Assembly: GCA_011525385.1 (NCBI GenBank)
Contig: WTGF01000053.1
Coordinates: forward strand, 1 to 64,000
From: Chloroflexota bacterium
GTDB lineage: Bacteria; Chloroflexota; Anaerolineae; Aggregatilineales; Phototrophicaceae
DNA length: 64,000 nucleotides
Direction of reading: 5' to 3'
Each line of letters starts with the position of its first letter. Positions within the stretch are counted from its first letter, which is position 1. The position numbers were made by a program, and so were the translations under genes. Below the pieces are notes generated by a model. The model ran no database searches and had not been told where the DNA came from. It saw only the letters and a list, made by a program, of their open reading frames with translations. Positions 16,054-24,614 of this stretch are shown here, in pieces.

Positions 16054-16063
16054 GAGCTGTGAA

Positions 16064-17305
16064 TCACTGATACCGGCTGATGACAACAGCGGTATTGTGT
16101 CCGCCGAAACCAAAAGAATTGCTCAAGACGTGGTCGATGGGATATGATTTGCCGACGTTGGGCGTATAGTCGAGATCACAATCCGGATCGGGTGTTTCGA
16201 GATTGATAGTCGGTGGAATGAAATTGTCTTCTATCGACTTGACGGCGAAGATCGCTTCGGTGGCCGCGGTTGCGCCCAGAATATGACCTGTCATTGATTT
16301 GGTCGAACTAATGGGAATGTTGTAGGCCTGCTCGCCCAGCGCCAGCTTGATGGCCAGGGTTTCGCTCTTGTCGTTGAGTTGCGTGCCGGTGCCGTGGGCA
16401 TTGATATAGTCAATTCCGTCCGGTTCAAGCCGCGCTTCGCGCAGGGCGCGCCGCATGGCTTCCGCGGCGTCGACGCCGTCGGGATTAGGCGCCGTCACAT
16501 GAAAGGCGTCCGAGGTGTGCCCATAGCCGGTCAACTCGGCGTAGATATGCACGCCGCGGTCCAGCGCGTGGTCAAGATCTTCCAGGATCAGCAAAGCGGC
16601 GCCTTCGGCCGCGACGAATCCGTCGCGATTGGCGTCGAAGGGGCGCGCCGCTTTGTCGGGAACGTCCTCGGTATTTGTCAAGACTTTCATATTGTTAAAG
16701 CCGCTGATGACCATCGGCATGATGCAGGCTTCACTGCCGCCGGCCACCATCATTTTGGCGCGACCCATACGGATCAGGTCGGCAGCGTCGCCCAAGGAAT
16801 TGTTGCTTGTCGCGCAAGCCGCCGTGATATTGTAATTGGGACCTTTCAACCCGAAGTGCATGGACACGCGCGAGCTGATCCCGTCGTGCAGCAAGGCGGG
16901 CACGATGACCGGGCTTACCCCGCGGTGCCCTTTGGCTTCGAAGCCCTTTAGCGCCTGCACAACGGTGACGATGCCCCCAATGCCAGATCCGACGACGACG
17001 CCGACATCATACATATTGTCATCGTCGATCGTGATCTCGGCGTCGTTCAGGGCTTCTTCGGCAGCGACCAGCGCCAGCATCTGGGCGCGGTCCATGCGGC
17101 GCACTTCGCGCCTGCCGAATTTGGCGATCAGGTCCAGGTCCTTGACTTCTCCCGCCACGCGGTTTTCAACCAAATCGGTGTCGAACAAGCTGATCCAGTC
17201 GATGCCGGAGTTGCCAGCGCGAATATTCGCCCAGGCGGCGTCGACATTGTTGCCGCAGGGGCAGACAAGACCCATTCCAGTGATGACCACACGTTTTTCA
17301 GCCAT
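16064..17305 (-). CDS. fabF: Beta-ketoacyl-ACP synthase II
   Basis: This is the condensing enzyme of type II fatty acid synthesis, extending acyl-ACP with malonyl-ACP in the cytosol; 413 residues, the usual length. The catalytic triad is visible: Cys164 in NITAACATSNNSL, His304 in INAHGTGTQLND and His341 in SMTGHILGA. The gate and C-terminal NSFGFGGHN motifs are present. It stands alone, convergent with the UGSC gene (10-base gap). A good promoter lies about 58 bases upstream of its start. Nothing is odd. Confidence 0.95.
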   Translation of the reverse strand: MAEKRVVITGMGLVCPCGNNVDAAWANIRAGNSGIDWISLFDTDLVENRVAGEVKDLDLIAKFGRREVRRMDRAQMLALVAAEEALNDAEITIDDDNMYDVGVVVGSGIGGIVTVVQALKGFEAKGHRGVSPVIVPALLHDGISSRVSMHFGLKGPNYNITAACATSNNSLGDAADLIRMGRAKMMVAGGSEACIMPMVISGFNNMKVLTNTEDVPDKAARPFDANRDGFVAAEGAALLILEDLDHALDRGVHIYAELTGYGHTSDAFHVTAPNPDGVDAAEAMRRALREARLEPDGIDYINAHGTGTQLNDKSETLAIKLALGEQAYNIPISSTKSMTGHILGATAATEAIFAVKSIEDNFIPPTINLETPDPDCDLDYTPNVGKSYPIDHVLSNSFGFGGHNTAVVISRYQ

Positions 17306-17362
17306 GGCCAGATTATCTTTTCCGCAAGCTACCTAAGCTGACAGAGATTATTCCGAGTGTCG

Positions 17363-17391
17363 ATTATACTACCGATGGCGCGCACTGCCAG
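17363..17391 (-). promoter_or_regulatory. Candidate sigma70-type promoter of fabF
   Basis: On the minus strand CTGGCA (17386-17391), a 17-base spacer and a perfect TATAAT (17363-17368) lie upstream of the fabF ATG at 17305. Confidence 0.55.
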
Positions 17392-17531
17392 AGAGCGTTG
17401 TTTGATTGGGCGTGGCAAATATGGCGCTTATCGGATTTTCCAGGCGCGCCCCCGGTCTAAAATTGACGAGGGGAGATCTTTTCATCGGGGGCGAAATCGT
17501 CGCAAAACCTGAATTTATTTCGGTGATTTTC

Positions 17532-17621
17532 GGGCGACCTGATAGGTCGCCCCTGTTTACGTTGCGGGCAGCCAACCCCACCCCCGGCCCCCTCCCCGAG
17601 GCATCAGGGAGGGGGAGCTAA
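17532..17621. repeat. Fragments of repeat families A and B in the fabF/TfoX-C gap
   Basis: The 415-base gap 17306-17720 holds no gene. A GGGCGACC-TGATA-GGTCGCCC hairpin (17532-17552) is a family A half-element. It is followed by a family B core: CCCCCTCCC (17588-17596) paired with GGGAGGGGG (17607-17615). The AT-rich ends of family B are missing, so this copy is partial. Confidence 0.6.
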
Positions 17622-17720
17622 ACATCGCGGGATGCAAGGTATTTTGCGTGGGCGGCGGCATTGTCGCGCGTGTGTCTACAAATTTCGCGCAATTGAGGCA
17701 GCGTCCTTTGGGGGAGGCGG

Positions 17721-17969
17721 CTAGTCTTGCAGTTCGTCAAGCGGGGCCTGCCTGGTGTCCCGGGGAAGTTGATTGTATGGGAGATCCATCAGCGCGCCTT
17801 GCAAAGCCCAGAGCATGTTTCTGCTGACCGGGAAGCGCGCGCGCAATCGTCTGTAGACCTCTGCCGCGCCCAGCTCTTCAATCTGCGCTATCGAATCAAT
17901 ATCAATGGCGATCAGCCAGTCGGCCGAGGTTTCGCCGATATTCTTCAGCTTGAGCAGGTCCTTACGCAT
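17721..17969 (-). CDS. TfoX C-terminal domain protein (helix-hairpin-helix type)
   Basis: This is an 82-residue protein. Residues 1-65 match the TfoX/Sxy C-terminal domain: LKLKNIGETSADWLIAIDID, then LGAAEVYRRLRARFP, then MLWALQGALMDLP. In gammaproteobacteria the domain is joined to an N-terminal part and affects competence. Stand-alone copies like this are widespread and of unknown role; the fold suggests nucleic-acid or protein binding. The ATG at 17969 has GAAGG directly before it, so initiation context is imperfect. It lies 25 bases downstream of the M16 peptidase gene and may be the last gene of that operon. Confidence 0.7.
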   Translation of the reverse strand: MRKDLLKLKNIGETSADWLIAIDIDSIAQIEELGAAEVYRRLRARFPVSRNMLWALQGALMDLPYNQLPRDTRQAPLDELQD

Positions 17970-17994
17970 CCTTCATTTCTCGCGGCTGCGATTT

Positions 17995-19290
17995 TTAGGA
18001 CCCTGAACTATCGGGCTCCGGTCCGGCGACGGCGATCACCATGTTTTTCGGATCAAGATAGCGTTGGGCTGCCTTCAGCACATCGTCTTTGCTGATCTGG
18101 TAAATCATATCTTTGTATTCCGCCAGATAATTGAGCCCCAGGTTGTAGCTTTCCATGGCATGGATCTGCGAGGAGATTCCTTCGTTGCTTTCCAGTCGCA
18201 GGGGCAGGCGACCGGTGAAGTAACTTTGATTGTCCGCCAAATCTTGGTCCGAAACAGGTTCGCTGACCAATTGTTCAATCTGCGAGAGGATGCTGTCGAT
18301 GGCTTTTTCGACATTGTCGGGATTCACGCCGGCGCTGACGATCCAGGGGTCGGGACCGTGCCCGCCGCCCAGGTGGCTATAGGCATAATATGCCAGACCC
18401 TGTTCTTCGCGAACGCTCTTGCCGATGCGGCCCATCATACCGAATTCGCCCAAAACGCTGTTGGCGATTTGCGCGGCCAGATAGTCCATCGCTGCGCGGG
18501 CGGGTCCCAGGGCGCCCATACTGATATCGCATTGCGTCTTCCCGGGCACGAAGACCGTCTGCCGTTCCGTCGCGATGGGCGCGTCAGGGAAATCCGCGCG
18601 CGCGACCTCCGATTGCTCAGGATTGCGCCAGTCGCCCAGGGTCTCGCGGATCATTCGAAGGGCGTCTTCCGTATCGACATTTCCGACAAGCACCATGATC
18701 ATGCCATCAGGACCAACATGACTAGCATGGAAATCGGACAGGTCCGCTTTGGTGATGGCCGCGATGGTCGTCTCGTCGCCGTAGGTGCCGTAATGATAGG
18801 GATGAGAGGCCGGGTAGAGCGCTTGTCGCATGGCTTTGCCGGCGCGGTAACGCGTGTCGAAGCTGCTGTATTGCAGCCAGGTCAGTCGTTCGCCGCGCAA
18901 GCGTTCAAAATGCTCGGCTGGAAAGGTGGGATAGCGCAGGGCCTCGTTCGCCGTTTCCAAGAGAGGCCGCAGGTCTTCCGCCAAAGCCTTGCCAAATAGC
19001 CCCAGCTTGTGTATATGCCCGCGCATGCTCAATTCCGCGCCGATACTCTCCAGGGAGGCGTGAATCTGGTCGAAGTCGCGCTGCCGCGTACCGGTCAGCA
19101 GCGCGCTTGATAGCAACGAAGCCAAGCCGCTACGCTCCGGGGGTTCGTAGATGCTGCCGGCGTGAAGGGAGGCGGTGATGTTGACGGACTGGACGGCTCT
19201 ATTCTCGTAAACGAGCAGGACCAGGCCATTGTCAAATTCGACGCGATTGATGTTGCCTTCGTTGGGAATGCTCGCTGCATAAGACGACAT
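17995..19290 (-). CDS. M16-family peptidase homologue without the zinc motif (partner subunit)
   Basis: This is a 431-residue M16 (pitrilysin/processing peptidase-like) protein. The region where HxxEH should stand reads ERSGLASLLSSALLTGT, so the zinc ligands are missing and the protein is probably non-catalytic, like the alpha subunit of mitochondrial processing peptidase. The C-terminal Peptidase_M16_C features (ATERQTVFVPGKTQCDISMG, GRLPLRLESNEGISSQI) are present. It begins two bases after the stop of the catalytic partner, with GAGGG seven bases before its ATG, so the two are translated together and likely form a heterodimer. Confidence 0.85.
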   Translation of the reverse strand: MSSYAASIPNEGNINRVEFDNGLVLLVYENRAVQSVNITASLHAGSIYEPPERSGLASLLSSALLTGTRQRDFDQIHASLESIGAELSMRGHIHKLGLFGKALAEDLRPLLETANEALRYPTFPAEHFERLRGERLTWLQYSSFDTRYRAGKAMRQALYPASHPYHYGTYGDETTIAAITKADLSDFHASHVGPDGMIMVLVGNVDTEDALRMIRETLGDWRNPEQSEVARADFPDAPIATERQTVFVPGKTQCDISMGALGPARAAMDYLAAQIANSVLGEFGMMGRIGKSVREEQGLAYYAYSHLGGGHGPDPWIVSAGVNPDNVEKAIDSILSQIEQLVSEPVSDQDLADNQSYFTGRLPLRLESNEGISSQIHAMESYNLGLNYLAEYKDMIYQISKDDVLKAAQRYLDPKNMVIAVAGPEPDSSGS

Positions 19291-19292
19291 GG

Positions 19293-20564
19293 CTATTCCC
19301 TCTCCGTAGCGGGATCGGTTGGCTGCAGTATGCCTACAACACGATTTTTCGGAACCAGGTAGCGCTCCGCGACATCCAGGACGTCATCCGCTGAAACGCG
19401 GGTCAAGCGATCCAGGTAGCCGTCAAACCAATCTTCTTTATCCAAGACGAAGGACTGCGCCAGCCAATACGCTTGTTCGGTGACGCTTTCCGTGCTGTAG
19501 GCGAAAGCCGCTTGGGCCTGTTTGCGCGCCTTGCTCAATTCTTCCCCGCTGATGCCATGCTCCTGCAAGCGAGCGATCTCTCGCAGCAGAACTTCTTCCG
19601 CTTCGGCCGGGCTGCGTTCGTCCCTCAAGGTCACAATGATGCTGTAAAGATAGGGATCGATGGTCGGGACGATCATTGCGCCGACGCCGGCGGCGATCTC
19701 GGTTTTCACCAGCGCTTGATACAAGCGGCTGGTCTTGTTGTCGGAAGCGCCGCCCGATCCACTCAAGGCATTGTCCAGCACTTTGAGCTTGACCCAGTCT
19801 TCGTGGGCCGCGTTTGGTATGCGATGGCAGATCTCGTAGAAGGCCGTCTTGCCCGGGCGCTCGACCCATACCCGTCTTTCTCCCTGCTGGGAGGGTTCCT
19901 GGCGCGCGAAGAGCTCCGGCGCCCCCCGCGCTTCGATTGAGCCGTAGAAACTCTCGATCTTCGACAGCATGTCAGCGCTATCGAAAGCGCCGACGGCCAC
20001 GGCCACGGCGTTGGCGGGACAATAGTGCCGGCGATAATGCTCATAGAGATCGTCGCGCGTCATGGCCCGCAGGTCGGTTTCGTCGCCGATGATTTCGTGA
20101 TGATAGCCATGGACGCGGAAAGCCGCGCCACGCACTTCCTCGGCCAGCCAGAAGGTCGGCTGATTCTCCAAACCTTGTCGCTCGGAGATGATGACGGTGC
20201 GTTCCGATTCGGTCTCGTCGGGATCAAAGATGGCGTTGGCCATGCGGTCGGCTTCGGCTTCCATGGCGATGTCGATCTTGTCGGCGGGCAAGGTCTCGAA
20301 GTACATGGTGTAATCCATGAAGGTGAAGGCGTTCCATGTGCCGCCGGCGCGGTCGATTTCGCGGTCGAGGGCGCCGGCCGGGAAGCGTTCGGTGCCTTTG
20401 AACATCATGTGTTCCACCCAGTGGGAGATGCCGGTTTTGCCGGTGGGTTCGTTGCGGCTGCCGACTTTGTAGCCGACCCACCAGCTGATGATGGGCGCGC
20501 TGTGGACTTCTTTGAGGATGACGGTCAGGCCGTTGGGGAGTTTGTGGCGGGTGGTTTGGGGCAT
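19293..20564 (-). CDS. M16-family zinc peptidase, catalytic subunit
   Basis: This is a 423-residue zinc metallopeptidase. The inverted zinc motif HxxEH is His48-W-V-Glu51-His52, followed by MMFKGTERFPAG. A distal Glu ligand is expected near residue 128 in ERTVIISERQ. The second domain carries the R/Y-type substrate motif near SRLYQALVKTE. It is probably cytosolic: no signal peptide is seen. It degrades or trims peptides as a pair with the next gene, which lacks the motif. Proteins of this type are common as adjacent pairs in bacteria. Confidence 0.9.
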   Translation of the reverse strand: MPQTTRHKLPNGLTVILKEVHSAPIISWWVGYKVGSRNEPTGKTGISHWVEHMMFKGTERFPAGALDREIDRAGGTWNAFTFMDYTMYFETLPADKIDIAMEAEADRMANAIFDPDETESERTVIISERQGLENQPTFWLAEEVRGAAFRVHGYHHEIIGDETDLRAMTRDDLYEHYRRHYCPANAVAVAVGAFDSADMLSKIESFYGSIEARGAPELFARQEPSQQGERRVWVERPGKTAFYEICHRIPNAAHEDWVKLKVLDNALSGSGGASDNKTSRLYQALVKTEIAAGVGAMIVPTIDPYLYSIIVTLRDERSPAEAEEVLLREIARLQEHGISGEELSKARKQAQAAFAYSTESVTEQAYWLAQSFVLDKEDWFDGYLDRLTRVSADDVLDVAERYLVPKNRVVGILQPTDPATERE

Positions 20565-20642
20565 GTGGGATTGCCTATTCTGTTATTTCGATGATTTTTC
20601 TCGGACATTGCGAGTAAGTTACGCAACAAAATTAACCACAGA

Positions 20643-20811
20643 AGTAATTCCAAGTAAGCAATAAGAATGCGAAAATGTATTCATTCAACCCCACCCCCCG
20701 GCCCCCTCCCCGAAGCATCAGGGAGGGGGAGCGCATTCGACGGGACTAGGATTACATCCAGAACTTTCGCTACAAATAAGATTTTTCGCATTATTTTTTT
20801 GGTACTACTTA
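20643..20811. repeat. Repeat family B, copy 1 (MITE-like)
   Basis: This is an imperfect ~165-bp element. The ends are similar in inverted orientation (AAGTAATTCC...AATGCGAAAA at the left; AAGTAGTACC...AATGCGAAAA reading inward from the right). The centre is a hairpin of CCCCCTCCC with GGGAGGGGG. Near-identical right halves (ACATCCARAACTTTCNCTACAAATRAGA) occur in the copies at 23131 and 60282. It fills the gap between the M16 gene and the restriction-modification remnant. Confidence 0.75.
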
Positions 20812-20861
20812 GGACACAAAGAGCACAGAGAAAGATAAGAGATTGTCTGTGTTTGCGGGCG

Positions 20862-21062
20862 TTACAGCGGGTCGCGCAGACACTGAACGTCAAATGCTCC
20901 TGCAGCCGCCCTCTGACCAAGGCGTTTTATGGTCGGCTTCCCTGTGAGAAATGTCAACATGAATTCGCGCTGGAAGGGTGGGCGGATATCAAGCGCGCCG
21001 CCGTCGTCATGGTAGCGAGCGACTTGGTTGCGAATGGTGAGGTCTATCAGTTCGATTTTCAT
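20862..21062 (-). pseudogene. N-terminal remnant of a DUF262/HNH-type restriction endonuclease
   Basis: The frame starts MKIELIDLTIRNQVARYHDD and runs to LDIRPPFQREF (about 34 residues, to ~20960). This is the well-known N-terminus of DUF262-type HNH nucleases that accompany modification enzymes. After QREF the sequence no longer resembles the family and soon reaches repeat DNA, so the nuclease body has been lost. The ATG overlaps the stop of the upstream 217-residue gene by four bases, as in an intact operon. Recognition is by eye from short motifs; a database search would settle it. Confidence 0.55.
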
Positions 21063-21712
21063 TCTTCATTCTCTTTTAACATTCCACGTTTCCTTAGAGA
21101 TTCCACTGCGTCCCGAAAAGCCTCATTCGAGACTTGATGAAAAGTATCTTGCATAGGATATCTTAGAAGATAACTACGGGATGTATAGTAACTATCAATG
21201 GTAGTCTTAACGCTTACCCACAAGCGCTTGACATTGACAACAACCTTTCCGTCAACTTTGGGGTTAATGGCTTTATTAATCTCAGCGTATATTGTCGCAT
21301 CTTCCTGAGATTCATCTTCACTTATTCCTGAACTAAACGACAAACTTACCCCATCCCATAACTCCACTTCTTCTCTAACAAATGCGTCATGTGTTAATCC
21401 ATGTCTCATACTATTAGCTACTTTAGATATGAGTTCGTTATATTTTTTGTTGTCAATCCCTTCTTCGGGTGGGAAAAAAGCTTTCAAGACATCACCAGTT
21501 AATCCTTTTTCTCCAATTCTTCCTGAGTTCAGTTGATAAACCCTTTCCATACACGGATACATCAAAAGCATTGCGGCATAATAATTATCTGTTGACCCAT
21601 TCATTAATGTTTCAATGGGCGGCCGCCAATACTTAAACCAAATTAAAGCATCATTCTCTGCGCTAGTATCGAAAACCCGAATCCTTTGCCATTTTCTGCT
21701 ATTATTCATCAT
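21059..21712 (-). CDS. Uncharacterised protein, middle gene of a degraded restriction-modification cassette
   Basis: This is a 217-residue, largely helical, charged protein with no signal peptide or membrane helix. Recognisable landmarks are ALIWFKYWRPPIETLMNGS, MLLMYPCMERVYQLNSGR and SMRHGLTHDAF. I know no function for it. It overlaps by four bases both the methyltransferase fragment upstream and the nuclease fragment downstream. The DNA is clearly more AT-rich than the surrounding genes, a sign of transfer. The gene itself looks full length with an intact frame. It may encode an accessory or specificity factor of the cassette. Confidence 0.6.
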   Translation of the reverse strand: MMNNSRKWQRIRVFDTSAENDALIWFKYWRPPIETLMNGSTDNYYAAMLLMYPCMERVYQLNSGRIGEKGLTGDVLKAFFPPEEGIDNKKYNELISKVANSMRHGLTHDAFVREEVELWDGVSLSFSSGISEDESQEDATIYAEINKAINPKVDGKVVVNVKRLWVSVKTTIDSYYTSRSYLLRYPMQDTFHQVSNEAFRDAVESLRKRGMLKENEE

Positions 21713-21960
21713 GTGTCTTTCCTCAGCTTAATGACAATCCGAACATGTTTGGGTTTGCCATCTATGGTCCCATCTTTGCCTTTAGTCACGCCGTGCTTCT
21801 TGACCGCGACACTTTTATTCAACCTGATGTCATTAGCACTAATTGTCTCAAACTGCTCCGGGTTGTGCTTTTCCAGGAAGCCAACTGGTACGTCATTCGC
21901 GCCATCCCCGCCCACCTGCGCGGGCGCCATTGTAGCATAGGTAGTTTTCCTCAGTAGGAT
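21709..21960 (-). pseudogene. C-terminal fragment of an EcoRI-like adenine DNA methyltransferase
   Basis: About 75 residues remain: GDGANDVPVGFLEKHNPEQFE, then ISANDIRLN and a basic tail ending HVRIVIKLRKDT. The V-P-x-x-F-L-x-K-x-N-P-E-Q-F-E block is the end of the EcoRI methylase family, where it is followed by a short strand-rich tail as here. Everything upstream, including the SAM-binding and catalytic motifs, is missing; the frame runs into a repeat (family A/B hybrid) at ~21970. So the modification enzyme is dead. The stop overlaps the next gene by four bases. Confidence 0.6.
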
Positions 21961-21969
21961 CAACAAAGT

Positions 21970-22108
21970 CATGCAACTCCAAAAAAATAGTCGGGGGTAG
22001 GGGCGACCCGGCGGGTTGCCCGCAAAACCTAGCCGGAGCGATGGGCGAGCCAAGGCTCGCCCCTACATTCATCTTGCAATTTGTTGCATGATTTTCTTGG
22101 AATTACTT
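21970..22108. repeat. Repeat family A copy inside family-B-like ends
   Basis: GTAGGGGCGAC (21997-22007) and a matching inverted GTCGCCCC-type end finishing at 22066 bound a family A element with two internal hairpins. Outside it, ATGCAACTCCAA on the left and TTGGAATTACTTC on the right resemble the ends of family B. The element sits exactly where the methyltransferase fragment stops matching its family. Confidence 0.6.
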
Positions 22109-22127
22109 CTGCGACTCTGTGGCAAAC

Positions 22128-23111
22128 TCACCCCCGCAGCTTCCGCTCCAGCACCCGCGCCCCCTCATCCTGAGTTGCCACCCAGTCCCCGACAGCCGCC
22201 ACCGCCCGATGCATACCCGCAGTCGGCCGCGCATGACCCAGCCCCGTCATCTTCACAATGTACTCCCCCGGTCGCTCGCGCGGAGACAGCGAAATCATCG
22301 TATGCTGCTCAATCGTCGGTTCTTCGATCACGACCTCGAATACGGCGGCGTCGCGGCGGGGGTCGGCATAGGCGCGTAGCAGGGCGATGTGAATATCGCC
22401 GTGTCGGCCCCGGCTGGTTTCAAAGCGCGCCACCAGCGCGGCGGCATCGAGCGGCGAGTACAAGAACAGGTGCGGCATGTCCAACTCCTTGATGATGGCG
22501 GGATGGGCGACCGCCGTACTGTTGCGATTGTAGAGGAAAAAGTAGGCGCGGCGACCCTCGCGGTAGGCTTTGGCTTCGTATTTGCTGCGAAAGCGGCCGG
22601 GCAAGTCTCGGGCCCAGGGCGTTCCAAGGGTATTGCTGAGGCCCCGGCTGCTTGAAAGAGTCTCATGCGCCAGTTCGGCGTAGGCGAGGATGTCAGTCGC
22701 GAGCAGCAGCGTGCCGTCCTTTACCATGCGGCTTGCGAGCATGTCGGCGGTCTCGCGCTTGATCAGCCGGCGGCGGCTATGTTTCTTCTTGAACCAGGGG
22801 TCGGGAAAATTGATGTGAAACTCGGTCACGGACTCGGGAGGCAGCAAGTGCGCCAGAGCCGTTTCCGCCGTCGAATGAATGGGGCGGACATTGCGCAGCC
22901 CAAGCTGGCTGATCTTGCGCTCGGCTTTGTCCATGGCCTGGCTGGAGATCTCCAGGCCGATGACATTGGCGTCGGGGCGCGTCCGCGCCAGGTTAACGAG
23001 ATAGTCGCCATTGCCGAAGCCGATTTCCACCAGGAGCGCTCGCTGCTCAGGAAACAAGCTGGTGAAATCCAGGGGCCAACTGACGTTCAGATAGTTCAGT
23101 TTGCGGGGCAT
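22128..23111 (-). CDS. trmB: tRNA (guanine-N7-)-methyltransferase with a C-terminal extension
   Basis: This protein makes m7G46 in tRNA using SAM. Residues 1-197 are a full TrmB: SAM motif VEIGFGNGDYL (28-38), the acidic LEIS (53-56), the signature FHINFPDPWFKKKHSRRR (98-115) and the C-terminal TKYE-like SKYEAKAYREGR (177-188). The protein is 327 residues, about 100 more than usual. The extra part (198-327) begins after FFLYNR and has several strands, including HLFLYSPLDAAALVARFET and GEYIVKMTGLGHARPT. No domain is recognised there. It stands alone, with repeats on both sides. Confidence 0.9.
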   Translation of the reverse strand: MPRKLNYLNVSWPLDFTSLFPEQRALLVEIGFGNGDYLVNLARTRPDANVIGLEISSQAMDKAERKISQLGLRNVRPIHSTAETALAHLLPPESVTEFHINFPDPWFKKKHSRRRLIKRETADMLASRMVKDGTLLLATDILAYAELAHETLSSSRGLSNTLGTPWARDLPGRFRSKYEAKAYREGRRAYFFLYNRNSTAVAHPAIIKELDMPHLFLYSPLDAAALVARFETSRGRHGDIHIALLRAYADPRRDAAVFEVVIEEPTIEQHTMISLSPRERPGEYIVKMTGLGHARPTAGMHRAVAAVGDWVATQDEGARVLERKLRG

Positions 23112-23130
23112 CTGACAGCGGGAACTGGAT

Positions 23131-23302
23131 TCAGTGAATCCAAGTTAGTCATGCGAAAATGTGATCTGTCCACCACAACCTCTCCCCCCGGCCCCCTCTC
23201 CATTGCAATGGAGAGGGGGAGCGCTAATAACGGGATTTGGATTAGATCCAGAACTCTCGCTACAAATGCGGTTGTTTCTCATTATTTTCTTGGCACTACT
23301 TC
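23131..23302. repeat. Repeat family B, copy 2
   Basis: The left end reads AATCCAAGTTAGTCATGCG, the core is CCCCTCTCCATT with AATGGAGAGGGG, and the right half is ATTAGATCCAGAACTCTCGC then CATTATTTTCTTGGCACTAC. The core stem differs from copies 1 and 3 but still pairs (CCCTCTCCATTGCAATGGAGAGGG). It lies between trmB and the MFS gene. Confidence 0.7.
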
Positions 23303-23331
23303 TAGCCTTTTTGAAGACAGGATAGGATGCT

Positions 23332-24576
23332 TCAGGAGGGCGCTGCAATGGGATGCTTTCGCTTCAAGGTTTCCGGAACAAAGAACAGGAAAATGCTGGC
23401 GGCCGCCAGCCCGGAGCCGGCGATGACCCAGACCGCCGAAGTCAGCACCAGGATATCGGCGATGGCGCCGACGACCAGCGGCGCGCCGGTATGTCCCAGG
23501 TCGCCGATCAAGCGCCAGAGTCCCAGAAACTCGCCGCGCGACTGTATTGGCGAAAGGTCGGAGCCGAGCGTCATCATGGATCCAGCGCCCAGACCGTTGC
23601 CGACGCCGATCATTACCGCGGCGAAGAGCAAGCCGCCAAAGGTCGAGGTCAGCGGGATCAGCGCCATGCCTAGGGCCTGAATAGCGAAGCAGGGTACGAT
23701 GGCGAACTTGCGCCCGAAGCGATCCATCAGCCAACCCGCCACGACGAACAAGCTGAAATCGACCGCGACCGAGAGGCTGACGATCAGCCCGATCTGGTCG
23801 ACCGCGAGACCAAGCATTTCGGCGGCGAACAAGGGGATGATCACGGTGCGGCCGGCGCGGATCATCTGCGCGAAAACTTGCGCCGTGCCCGCCGACGCCA
23901 GCACGCGATAGTTGCTCTGCAGTACGGTCAAAACGGGCAACTGGTGACCATGAGGGGCGCCAGCAGCGTCGGAATCTTCCGCGCGATTGCGCGTGTAGAG
24001 CGCGACGCAAAGTACGCCGATCGCGGTTACGGCGCCACAAAAGAGGAAGCCGAAACGCAGACCGAGCAGGCCGGCGACGATGCCGCCGACAGCCGGACCC
24101 AGAAAGCCGCCCAGCCGGTGCGTGCCGCCATACATGGAGATGGCTTTGCCGCGCTGTTCCAGTTTGACGTTGTCAGTGATGTAAACGTGCGCCGAAACGG
24201 TGTACATAGCGCGGCCGAAACCGGCGATAAGGCGCAGCATGAGAACGACCCAGACCGATTGCGCAAGAAAGAGCAGGGTGACGGAAACCATCGTCAAGGC
24301 TATGCCCATCATCATCACCTGTTTGTTGCCAAAACGCCGTTGCAGCATGCCGGTGGGGACATCAGCGACCAGCGTTCCCAGACCTTCTCCAGCCAGTATC
24401 AGCCCGATCAAGCCATAACCGATTTCAAAACTGCTGGCATACAGGGGCAATATGGGCACGAGGAGGCCGTTGCCCAAGGTGATCATCAGGGCAGGCAAGT
24501 AGAAAGGCAGGACCAGGGTCCAGAGTCCGGAAAGCCTCTTTGGGCGCTGTTTGAGTTCGCCGGTCGCTTCAGGCAT
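23332..24576 (-). CDS. Major facilitator superfamily transporter
   Basis: This is a 12-helix inner-membrane carrier of 414 residues, the normal size. The loop 2-3 motif appears as DVPTGMLQRRFGNKQVM (about 75-91) and its repeat in the second half as AGWLMDRFGRKFAIV. A charged central loop (about 200-215) follows helix 6. The family includes drug and sugar exporters; the substrate is not evident. The final helix is followed by a short basic tail. It is a single gene on the minus strand, 38 bases downstream of the aminotransferase stop, possibly in the same transcript. Confidence 0.88.
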   Translation of the reverse strand: MPEATGELKQRPKRLSGLWTLVLPFYLPALMITLGNGLLVPILPLYASSFEIGYGLIGLILAGEGLGTLVADVPTGMLQRRFGNKQVMMMGIALTMVSVTLLFLAQSVWVVLMLRLIAGFGRAMYTVSAHVYITDNVKLEQRGKAISMYGGTHRLGGFLGPAVGGIVAGLLGLRFGFLFCGAVTAIGVLCVALYTRNRAEDSDAAGAPHGHQLPVLTVLQSNYRVLASAGTAQVFAQMIRAGRTVIIPLFAAEMLGLAVDQIGLIVSLSVAVDFSLFVVAGWLMDRFGRKFAIVPCFAIQALGMALIPLTSTFGGLLFAAVMIGVGNGLGAGSMMTLGSDLSPIQSRGEFLGLWRLIGDLGHTGAPLVVGAIADILVLTSAVWVIAGSGLAAASIFLFFVPETLKRKHPIAAPS

Positions 24577-24614
24577 TGAGATAGTTTAGCGCCTACGGGC
24601 CGAATGTGAAGTGT

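Noticed and set aside
17406..17621. Plus-strand ORF of 71 codons in the fabF/TfoX-C gap
   Set aside because: It is made of repeat A and B fragments and has no family features.
18064..18999. Plus-strand frame of 311 codons opposite the M16 genes
   Set aside because: Antisense to the M16 peptidase homologue, whose family features are clear.
20681..20920. Minus-strand ORF in repeat B copy 1 (similar ones at 23145-23348 and 60281-60469)
   Set aside because: They are translations of the repeat itself; similarity among them comes from DNA repetition, not protein selection.
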